Positions 47,101 through 59,100 of a stretch of DNA of 64,000 nucleotides are shown in pieces. The number at the start of each line of letters is the position of its first letter. The stretch's first letter is position 1. The notes beneath the pieces are model-generated. The model did no database searches and was not told the DNA's origin. It saw only the letters and a program-made list of their open reading frames with translations. The stretch comes from Bolinopsis microptera (lineage: Eukaryota > Ctenophora > Tentaculata > Lobata > Bolinopsidae). The position numbers and the translations under genes are program-made. The stretch spans positions 379,501 through 443,500 of the forward strand of contig NC_087072.1 of assembly GCF_026151205.1 (NCBI RefSeq), in the 5' to 3' direction.

Positions 47101-50100
47101 ATTCAGTATGATTGAGGGCGGGTGGAGAAGGCCGAGGGGCGGGGGTTGTAGGACTACACGTGTCATTCAGTATGATTGGGGGCGGGTGGAGAAGGCCGAG
47201 GGGCGGGGGTTGTAGGACTACACGTGTGATTCAGTATGATTGGGGGCGGGTGGAGAAGGCCGAGGGGCGGGGGTTGTAGGACTACACGTGTCATTCAGTA
47301 TGATTGGGGGCGGGTGGAGAGGGCCGAGGGGGGGGGGGGGGGCGGGCGGGATTGTGATTAGTTAAGTTATAGCACATACTGCTGCTATTAGTGGGGATCT
47401 CCTAGAGATTTAATCAAGTGAACATGTGCCGATAATAAAACGCACCCATCAGGTTAGTAGTAGTAGTAACCATAGTAACCATAGTAACCATCAGGTGTAA
47501 TGAAGGGTACGAACTTTTTCTACCAGACGAGGGGGTGGAGGTGACACAGACCACTCTCTCCTGTGTAGAGGGAGAGATATACAACCCTCCAGAGATCCCA
47601 GAGTGCTTTGAAAGTAAGTCAACTAGATTTAAAATACAAGACAGTGAAAGCAGTATTAATGACATTCTCACTTTTCAGAACTAAGTGCCTAATATAATTA
47701 AGATATAACATCTAAACAGTTTTATTACTGTTCCATATGATCGAGGATAGTCAGGGCTACAAAACCTGACCAAGTTTAGCTCAATCCAGAACTGCGCGTT
47801 CGAGATATGAGGTTAAATATACCAAAAATAGGGGTTTTCTGGTGTGACATCATTGTAAATTTTTTGGAGTATAACCTCAATATCTCACAAACTATCCATT
47901 TGTAGTCTTTCTGAGTTACACTATCTGTTTCCTCTGGCAATTTCGGTTCAGAGTCAATTAAGTTTGAAACAAAATCTCAGTATATGTGAAAGTACTGAGG
48001 ATGTCAAGTTTGTAACAAGCGCGCGCGCGCGCATACACACATGACCTCATATCTTCCACATTTAATGATTTTTCATGGAAATTCTTTCACCATCCTGTAG
48101 CACTCATGTGCTGAGTAGGATAGCATTCAAATCATGTCTTTAAAAGCTTTTGAGAAATACTGAGGGAGAAAATTCATGCTTGTAACAAGCGCGCGCGCGC
48201 GCGCGCATGGCCCATGCCAGACTATATCAATGGACGGGAGGATTAAAGTACTTTCACACACACCAGCATGCTCATTGATGGCTTAAAATGAAGCTAAGAC
48301 ATACTCCTATCAGATCCAGCATAAGTTATATACCATAATAATCATTAAATGTGTCTAAAATGAGGAAGCTTTGACAAGTGCGAGTGATTTTGGCAAATTT
48401 TGGTATAAAATGGGCCCTGAGATCATATTTTTCTCATTAAAATCACATATATCACGGATATTTATGTGTGTTGGGTGTATCCTCATTGGTATCAACCATT
48501 TCAATCATCTAGAGCAGCTTTCCTGATTCTTTATCTCATGAAAATGGGCAAAAAAGCTCATAAATAGTCCAAAACCGGTCATTTTCGCCGCTTTAATAAC
48601 CTCATTCCTGGCACCCAGAACACTTTGGGTACTCAAAACATGATTTTTCGGATACCTCAGACCCCTAACTAGCACATGGAGCCAGAAAGAACAGCATGTA
48701 GGGACTTCTAAATTTCCATGGTTGAGAACCCAATGTCACACTATTCGTTCATTAATCCTGCTTTCACTGAAGAAGTAGTGTGTCAGCTTTGTTGGGCACC
48801 ATTGGATACCCCCGTTTCGTAGTTAAACACCCTATAACATCGCGACACTAATAGTTAGCATAGTTACACTACTAGTTACCACAGTTACTCCGCAGTAATA
48901 CCAGAGTGTGAGCTAGCCCCAATAGAGAGCGTAGTAGCGTATCCAAGCTGGACAGTGCTGGAAAGGAGCTCTATAACCCTGTCTTGTAGGGTTGGTTACG
49001 AGGGGGAACAGGAGATCATCAGCTGTGAGAGAGGGGGGACCTTCAACCAGCCCCAGATACAGTGCACCAAGAAAGGTAAGTTGTGAGAGGGGACCTTCAA
49101 CCAGCCCCAGATACAGTGCACCAAGAAAGGTAAGTTGTGAGGGGGGACCTTCAACCAGCCCCAGATACAGTGCACCAAGAAAGGTAAGTTGTGAGAGGGG
49201 ACCTTCAACCAGCCCCAGATACAGTGCACCAAGAAAGGTAAGTTGTGAGGGGGGACCTTCAACCAGCCCCAGATACAGTGCACCAAGAAAGGTAAGTTGT
49301 GAGGGGGGACTTTCAACCAGCCCCAGATACAGTGCACCAAGAAAGGTAAGTTGTGAGGGGGGACCTTCAACCAGCTCCAGATACAGTGCACCAAGAAAGG
49401 TAAGTTGTGAGGGGGGACCTTCAACCAGCCCCAGATACAGTGCACCAAGAAAGGTAAGTTGTGAGGGGGGACCGGACCTTCAACCAGCCCCAGATACAGT
49501 GCACCAAGAAAGGTAAGTTGTGAGGGGGGACCTTCAACCAGCCCCAGATACAGTGCACCAAGAAAGGTAAGTTGTGAGAGAGGGGGGACCTTCAACCAGT
49601 CCCAGATACAGTGCACCAAGAAAGGTAAGTTGTGAGGGGGGACCTTCAACCAGCCCCAGATACAGTGCACCAAGAAAGGTAAGTTGTGAGGGGGGACCTT
49701 CAACCAGCCCCAGATACAGTGCACCAAGAAAGGTAAGTTGTGAGAGAGGGGGGACCTTCAACCAGCCCCAGATACAGTGCACCAAGAAAGGTAAGTTGTG
49801 AGGGGGGACCTTCAACCAGCCCCAGATACAGTGCACCAAGAAAGGTAAGTTGTGAGGGGGGACCTTCAACCAGCCCCAGATACAGTGCACCAAGAAAGGT
49901 AAGTTGTGAGGGGGGACCTTCAACCAGCCCCAGATACAGTGCACCAAGAAAGGTAAGTTGTGAGGGGGGACCTTCAACCAGCCCCAGATACAGTGCACCA
50001 AGAAAGGTAAGTTGTGAGGGGGGACCTTCTACCAGCCCCAGATACAGTGCACCAAGAAAGGTAAGTTGTGGGGGGGGGGACCTTCAACCAGCCCCAGATA

Positions 50101-53100
50101 CAGTGCACCAAGAAAGGTAAGTTGTGAGGGGGGACCTTCAACCAGCTCCAGATACAGTGCACCAAGAAAGGTAAGTTGTGAGGGGGGACCTTCAACCAGC
50201 CCCAGATACAGTGCACCAAGAAAGGTAAGTTGTGAGGGGGGACCTTCAACCAGCCCCAGATACAGTGCACCAAGAAAGGTAAGTTGTGAGGGGGGACTTT
50301 CAACCAGCCCCAGATACAGTGCACCAAGAAAGGTAAGTTGTGAGGGGGGACCTTCAACCAGCCCCAGATACAGTGCACCAAGAAAGGTAAGTTGTGAGGG
50401 GGGACTTTCAACCAGCCCCAGATACAGTGCACCAAGAAAGGTAAGTTGTGAGGGGGGGACCTTCAACCAGCTCCAGATACAGTGCACCAAGAAAGGTAAG
50501 TTGTGAGGGGGGACCTTCAACCAGCCCCAGATACAGTGCACCAAGAAAGGTAAGTTGTGAGGGGGGACCTTCAACCAGCCCCAGATACAGTGCACCAAGA
50601 AAGGTAAGTTGTGAGGGGGGACCTTCAACCAGCCCCAGATACAGTGCACCAAGAAAGGTAAGTTGTGAGAGAGGGGGGACCTTCAACCAGTCCCAGATAC
50701 AGTGCACCAAGAAAGGTAAGTTGTGAGGGGGGACCTTCAACCAGCCCCAGATACAGTGCACCAAGAAAGGTAAGTTGTGAGGGGGGACCTTCAACCAGCC
50801 CCAGATACAGTGCACCAAGAAAGGTAAGTTGTGAGAGAGGGGGGACCTTCAACCAGCCCCAGATACAGTGCACCAAGAAAGGTAAGTTGTGAGGGGGGAC
50901 CTTCAACCAGCCCCAGATACAGTGCACCAAGAAAGGTAAGTTGTGAGGGGGGACCTTCAACCAGCCCCAGATACAGTGCACCAAGAAAGGTAAGTTGTGA
51001 GGGGGGACCTTCAACCAGCCCCAGATACAGTGCACCAAGAAAGGTAAGTTGTGAGGGGGGACCTTCAACCAGCCCCAGATACAGTGCACCAAGAAAGGTA
51101 AGTTGTGAGGGGGGACCTTCAACCAGCCCCAGATACAGTGCACCAAGAAAGGTAAGTTGTGAGGGGGGACCTTCTACCAGCCCCAGATACAGTGCACCAA
51201 GAAAGGTAAGTTGTGGGGGGGGACCTTCAACCAGCCCCAGATACAGTGCACCAAGAAAGGTAAGTTGTGAGGGGGGACCTTCAACCAGCCCCAGATACAG
51301 TGCACCAAGAAAGGTAAGTTGTGAGGGGGGACCTTCAACCAGCCCCAGATACAGTGCACCAAGAAAGGTAAGTTGTGAGGGGGGACCTTCAACCAGCCCC
51401 AGATACAGTGCACCAAGAAAGGTAAGTCCTAGTAGTGGAGTTGTCTCTAGTCCTAACTAGCTGAATCTGTAAATAACCCCACAGTGCTTGCGGAGTGTTA
51501 CGTAGAGGCGGTGCCGCACGCGACTATAACCCTGACAGACGGCAGCAGACTAGAGGAGTTCACAGTAGTGGAGGGTACAGTGGTTATAGTGAACTGTCAG
51601 AACGGATACCAACCCTCCACCTACAGGGACCGGCTCACTTGTCTCCGTGACGGACAGCTCAGTGACGACATGCCTTCCTGCATCAAAGCTGTCGGTTAGT
51701 TTGTTTATAGTTGTTTGCAATCACTTCTAAGAGCAGGAACATTCGTAAATTACATGATGCGGCCATAGTTTATGTTACTAGTAGTCAATTCTCATGCTGA
51801 AATCCATGCTGAATTTCTCAGATTCCAAAATAATTTGTATTTATAGACAAGATAATGCAACTAAACACCGCAGATCCAGATGAAATGAAGTGTTCGGTAC
51901 CGCTGCTACAGAACGGCTTTGTTGAGAACTACACCTCCGGAGACGAGATCAGTACAGGAACTGTAATAACCTTCCAGTGCAAGGAGGGCTTTAAGTTCCA
52001 CAATCCTAACAGCATATCTCTGAAGTGCGTTTCTAATCAGTTCTTTGAACCAAACAGACTGCCCAGATGTAAAAAGGGTAAGTGAGCTTTTTAGTTGGAA
52101 TCACTGATTTTGTTAGTTAAAAGTATGGAGCTGAATAAAAGAGGTATCATTAAAACCAACTTATCCTAAACAAGGTTACTCTAGCAGCAGAGTGTAGAAC
52201 TTTATAACTTAGACGTGTAGCTTACTAACTGTATTTACTAAGTACTAACTGTATTTACTAAGAGCAGCTGTGTAGTGAGTGTAGCTTACTAACTGTATTT
52301 ACTGTTTCAGTGGAGGTTAGGTGCGAGGTACCGGAGTTAGAGAACGGTTACTACAGCGGTTACAGGACAGGGGAGAGTATACTCCTGGTGAGTACTCACT
52401 ACTCACTAATCACTAATCACTACTCATTACTCTACTACTCACTTCTTACTACTCACTACTTACTACTCACCCAGACAGAGGTACTATGGCCAGCATGCGA
52501 CTACGGGCACGACCTGTAGTCGCATGCTGTAGTCGCATCTCACCCCTCCCTCTCCCAGACAGAGGTACTATGGCCAGCATGCGACTACGGGCACGACCTG
52601 TAGTCGCATGCTGTAGTCGCATCTCACCCCCCTCTCCCAGACAGAGGTACTATGGCCAGCATGCGACTACGGGCACGACCTGTAGTCGCATGCTGTAGTC
52701 GCATCTCACCCCCCCTCACCCAGACAGAGGTACTATGGCCAGCATGCGACTACGGGCACGACCTGTAGTCGCATGCTGTAGTCGCATCTCACCCCCCCTT
52801 ACCCAGACAGAGGTACTATGGCCAGCATGCGACTACGGGCACGACCTGTAGTCGCATGCTGTAGTCGCATCTCACCCCCTCCTCACCCAGACAGAGGTAC
52901 TATGGCCAGCATGCGACTACGGGCACGACCTGTAGTCGCATGCTGTAGTCGCATCTCAACCCCCCCCCCACCCAGACAGAGGTACTATGGCCAGCATGCG
53001 ACTACGGGCACGACCTGTAGTCGCATGCTGTAGTCGCATCTCACCCCCTCTCACCCAGACAGAAGTACTATGGCCAGCATGCGACTACGGGCACGACCTG

Positions 53101-56100
53101 TTCGGACCTGAGCCACTGGAGTGTAACGAGAACAACTTTGGAGGAGAGGTGAACACGTGCGTGAGACCTACTGTGGACTGCGTCATCCCCATCATCGGAA
53201 ATGGTACAGTGGGGTGGTATTAGAATACAGAGTTACCATAGTTACACTACTAGTCACCATAGCTACACTACTAGTTACCATAGTATACAGAGTGCATGAA
53301 CCAAACCTCTTCTCAGAGGTTAAGATAATTGCTAGTAAAACTATCGAATATCAACAGAGCTTGAAATAGCACAATATTAAAAAGTAAAGATAACATTGTC
53401 ACTGTGAAGGACACGTGCGGAATGAAGGGCAGGACTTCAAAGAAGGAGACTCCTACCCGATAGTGTGTGACCGGGGCTACTACAACACTTACACCTACAT
53501 CAACTGTGTGGTCGGACCTTCAACATACGACCCGTACAGCGTGCCGGACTGTTTGAGGCCCGTGTGGGGGTGTCCTAAAGTTGGTTTCCCTCTAATGAAA
53601 CCCCTGTTAGTATATAGTTACCATAGTTACACTACTAGTTACCATAGTTACACTACTAGTTACCATAGTCACACTACTAGTTACCATAGTCACACTAATG
53701 AAACCCCTGTTAGTATTAGTACAACATTTATATCAATATATAGGAGGAGGAAATTAGACATTTTATCAGTTACTTCCCCTAATTACCCTTACTTGAGCTG
53801 ATCAAGTAAGAGGTACTTGATCAGCTTGTGAACCATAACCTTTAATTAGGATCCAGCACTGTGCGGAGAGAAAACATGACACGTGCTGTATTAATAACCA
53901 TAGTAACTCTATTAGTTACCATAGTAACTGTATTAGCTATTATAGTAACTGTATTAGTTACCATAGTAACTGTATTAGTTACCATAGTAACTGTATTAGT
54001 TACCATAGTAACTGTATTAGTTACCATAGTAACTGTATTAGTTACCATAGTAACTGTATTAGTTACCATAGTAACTGTATTAGTTACCATAGTAACTGTA
54101 TTAGTTACCATAGTAACTGTATTAGTTACCATAGTAACTGTATTAGTATGTGACACGTGCTGTATTAGTTACCATAGTAACTGTATCAGTTACCATAGTA
54201 ACTGTATTAGTTTGTGATCTGACGGGGACGTTAAAGTCAAAACCCTGATTAACCGTACACCCGATTTACCGTACTATTTCCCTTCCCCCAAACTGTGCGG
54301 TGAATCTGTTTTTCCTGTGGTATAAATAAAGAGTTTTATTGTAGGTTAGAAGAACCAGAGAGAGGGGACAGTGTGGAAGTAGAGTGTATTGAGGGGTACA
54401 CCTTAGTGGGAGATAGCACACTAACCTGCGGTACCAAGTACGATTACACTGCTAGACGACTTCCTGAGTGCGTTCCTATTGCCGGCTGCGAGGCTCCAAC
54501 CATAGGTAACATCTAGTTACCATAGTTACACTACTAGTTACCATAGTTACACTTCTAGTTACCATAGTTACACTTCTAGTTACCATAGTTACACTACTAG
54601 TCACCATAGTTACACTACTAGTTACCATAGTTACACTACTAGTTACCATAGTTACACTACTAGTTACCATAGTTACACTACTAGTTACCATAGTTACACT
54701 ACTAGTCACCATAGTTACACTACTAGTTACCATAGTTACACTTCTAGTTACCATAGTTACACTTCTAGTTATCATAGTTACACTACTAGTTACCATAGTT
54801 ACACTACTAGTTACCATAGTTACACTTCTAGTTACCATAGTTACACATATTATAAAACTACCTCACTCAGAGAACGGGGAGTTGAACACGACACTGTCTC
54901 ACTTGGAGTGCGGTGAGAGGGTAGAAGTACACTGTAACACTGGCTTCTCTCTGTATGGAGACTACCTCATAACGTGTGAGAAGGGGACCTGGTCCGGGAT
55001 TGTCACTCCAGGATGCCGCCCCGAGGAAGGTAAGTTATATTCACATTATTACGTGTGAGAAGGGGACCTGGTCCGGCATTGTCACTCCAGAGTGCCGCCC
55101 CGAGGAAGGTAAGTTATACACACTTGCTAGATTCTCTTAGCAATATACTCTGCATAACTCATGACCCCCCCCCCCCCTGCATTACAAGGAGTAAGATAAT
55201 AGAATCCTTTAAACACTTAGAAGCAACATTACGTTATTAAACTAGAGAAATATTCGATATATATATAACAAATAATTTCCACATCAGAAATAGAAGAAGA
55301 TTGTGAAATGCAGTATGTTTGGGACTACTCGGGCGAGTTTTGGCCGCTAGCTGACGGCTCCTTGAACCCGGGCTCCACTCTCATGTTGTACTGCTCTGAC
55401 GGGTTCGGGGTTGCTAATGGTTACGACAAAGTAATGTGTGTGACAGGTGCGTGATTATACAACAACGGGAACAGTAGTATACAGTAGTATAGTATTATTG
55501 TAAAGGAATGACTGTAACTGTTTATATAAACCAAAACATAATCTAGCAATACCCAATGTTTCTCTACTTATAGTTTTACTCTAAAATTATCAGGATCAAC
55601 ATTCGAACCTCGGGAATTACCAGAGTGCGTAGAACTGGAGATAACAGGGTGTCCCACCCCCAACATTCAACACGGACAAGTTGACCCGGACCTAGATATA
55701 GAGGTCGGGGACACAGTGTACGTGACATGTGACCAGGGTTATGAACTACAAGGACCGGAGGAGCTGGAATGCGGGGCGGATGGTAGCTACGATGAGCTGC
55801 CTGTCTGTACTGAGGAGCTTATAAACTGCCCAGTACCAGAGATACTTAATGCTCTAGTCAGTCCAGCATTTCCTATATCACAAGGTAGGACTAGTTACCA
55901 TAGTAACACTACTAGTTACCATAGTTCCAGAGATACTTAATGCTCTAGTCAGTCCAGCATTTCCTATATCACAAGGTAGGACTAGTTACCATAGTAACAC
56001 TACTAGTTACCATAGTTCCAGAGATACTTAATGCTCTAGTCAGTCCAGCATTTCCTATATCACAAGGTAGGACTAGTTACCATAGTAACACTACTAGTTA

Positions 56101-59100
56101 CCATAGTTCCAGAGATACGTAATGCTCTAGTCAGTCCAGCATTTCCTATATCACAATGTGTTCCCAGTTACCATAGTAACCCTGTATAATGACAATGTGT
56201 TCCCAGGGGGGGGGGGGGGGGGCCAATGAATACCAATGGAGACTTTTGGGGACTAATGGGGACTAAAAATCATGGGGACTAGAGGTCAACTCGTTGACGT
56301 AATTCACCATTTGTCCCCATAAGTCCCCAGAATTTTTGACAGTTATTTATGGTTTTCAAGTTAGTTTAATAACGATACGATCGAGATGTTTTGTCCAAGA
56401 TAAGAGTAGGATAAATCTGACTTAAAAGTAAAATGATAAGCCCGGTTGTAATGTGTTCTACCACTGTACAAGTCAGTTCAGATTGAGGTAAATTGAAGTT
56501 TAGCTCTCGTGAAGGTAGAAGTAGCCGACTCGCTGAACTCTTAAATCTTTTGGGGGGGGGGGGGGGGGGGGGTCCAACTACAAAAAATACGAATACGAAT
56601 TTCAAATTTTAGGGGTGCGTTCGTATTTTTTCGTATTTTTTCGTATTTTTTACCAACATTTTTTTTACTCTAGAAATAACAAAATATCCCAGATTAATGG
56701 ATCTATAAATCCATTGGTATTCTCCGTTGTATCTTTGTATATTACACTGTATGACATCAGAGAAGATAAATATGACGCAGCAAAACTGGTGAACAAATGA
56801 AAATACAATACTACGATTACCTACTAATTAATAATTGGAGTTTAGCTGCTTGTCAATCTCAAGTAAGCGTATTTATGTCAAAATCACTGGGATATTATCA
56901 CAATTCAGATATTATGATGTATTAATTGTGATTTATAAAGGTCTTTGAATGCTACATCACAGAATATTATTACCAAATACGCATTACGCATACTTTTAAA
57001 GTCTGGTAAGTTGGGTTCCTAAAACGAAATTGAATCAGCTTCGGCTGAACCCATTATATATTATAATATATAGACTATATATGGCACATTCATATTTCAT
57101 ATTGATATTCTATCAGATTTTTCTTTAGATAAACTTATTACACAAAGTAGTCATGGTTATAGTAACAGCTTAAATTCCTTAGGATTAAAAATAGAGAAAA
57201 ACTTCAAATTCTCTTAGTGATCTTCAAAACTTCTTTTGATAGGTAAATCTTACAATCTACATCAGACTTCACCCAAACATGATAATTCTGATGGGTAGAA
57301 CAAAAGGAGTTAGTCAGTTAGTGAGTACACGGCAGACAGCCTTGCTGAATATATGCGATGTTGACATGAACAGAGCCTGCCCGCGGAACTTGACAGCTTG
57401 CTTGAATTTTTTCTTGTCGAACCAGCCCTTGTCACCAACAGATACAGTATACACGTTTACAGTCTTTTCCAAGCGATTCACATGGCCGAGAAAGTGACAC
57501 CCTGGCGATACTGTAGCCTTTGATTCTCCTTTGGTGTGTATGACCTGCCATTGATGACCGACCGTCGTTCATAAACTTCTCAGCAACAGTATCAACATGG
57601 TACCAACGGCCGTCGGTTGTGAGAACTCCAGTTGACTGGTTATAAATCTCCATTTCATCATCATCATCATTGGGGGCCTCAAGCTCAGCCTCTTCCCTGT
57701 CTTCATCATCAACTAGAGTGTAACATCATCAACTAGAGTGTAACAGTCGGGTTCAGTAGGTATATCGAGTTCGCACCCGGACAGCTTTGTGTGAGCACGA
57801 ATCATATCCTTCCCCATGTCGATGCCTTCCCTGAGTGCTTTCCTAAGTTTCTTGAGGCTGGTGTCTCTGCCCTTGTACACCCGTGTTTGGTTGGGATTGG
57901 GAATCAGTGACGAGAGCGAGGACGAGGAGGAGGACGACTGATAAAAAGGAGAAGGGGGAGGAGGAGGAGGACTGGGTAAGGACTGATGAGGAGGAGGTCT
58001 AAAGACGAAGAGGACTGAGAAGGAAGACAAGGACAAGGAGGACGACTATGAGGAGGACTGAGGACGAGGACTGAGGAGTGGGAGGAGAACTGGGGGGATG
58101 ACTGAGGAGAAGGACTGAGGAGGACTGAGGAGGGGGAGGAGGAGTAAAAGGATGATGACTAAGGACGAGGAAGACTGATGACTGAAGACGAGAGCGAGGA
58201 CGAGGAGGAGGACGACTGATAAGAAGGAGAAGGAGGAGGAGGAGGAGGAGGGCTGGGGAAGGACTGATGAGGAGGAGGTCTAAAGACGAGGAGAAGTGAG
58301 GAAGAGGAGGACTGAGAAGGAAGACGAGGACGAGGAGGACGACTATGAGGAGGATTGAGGACGAGGACTGAGGAGGGGAGGAGAACTGGGGGGATGACTG
58401 AGGAGGAGAAGGACTGAAGAGGACTGAGGAGGAGGAGGAGGAGTAAAAAGATGAGGACTAAGGACGAGGAGGACTGAGGACGAGAGCGAGGACGAGGAGG
58501 AGGACGACTGATAAAAAGGAGAAGGGGGAGGAGGAGGAGGACTGGGTAAGGACTGATGAGGAGGAGGTCTAAAGACGAAGAGGACTGAGAAGGAAGACGA
58601 GGACGAGGAGGACGAATATGAGGAGGATTGAGGACGAGGACTGAGGAGGGGAGGAGAACTGGGGGGATGACTGAGGAGGAGAAGGACTGAAGAGGACTGA
58701 GGAGGAGGAGGAGGAGTAAAAGGATGAGGACTAAGGACGAGGAGGACTGAAGACGAGAGCGAGGACGAGGAGGAGGCCGACTAATAAGGAGAAGGATGAG
58801 GAGGACTGGGGAAGGACTGATGAGTAGGAGGTCTGGGGGAGGACTGAGGAGGAGGAGGATGACTGAGGAGTAGGAGGAGGAGGAGGAGGACTGAGGAGGA
58901 GGAGGACTGAGGAGGAGAAGGAAGAGGGGGAGGAGACTGAGGAGGAGAACTGGGGAGGACTGAGGAGAAGGAGGATGACTGAGGAAGGAGGAGGAGGACT
59001 GAGGAGGAGGAGGACTGGGGGAGGACTGATGAGGAGGAGGACTGGGGGAGGACTGAGGAGGAGGAAGAGGACTGTGGAGGAGGACTCAGGAGGACTCAAT

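Noticed and set aside
48992-51460. ORFs of repeating STSPRYSAPRKVSCEGGP or LPFLVHCIWGWLKVPPH
   Set aside because: Shadow frames of the 54-bp donor array (unit divisible by three). The real exon ends at 49075 and its own frame stops at TGA in every unit.
53861-54217. 118-codon ORF of VTIVTVL repeats that looks like a membrane protein
   Set aside because: Direct translation of the 21-bp X-box-like array inside an intron.
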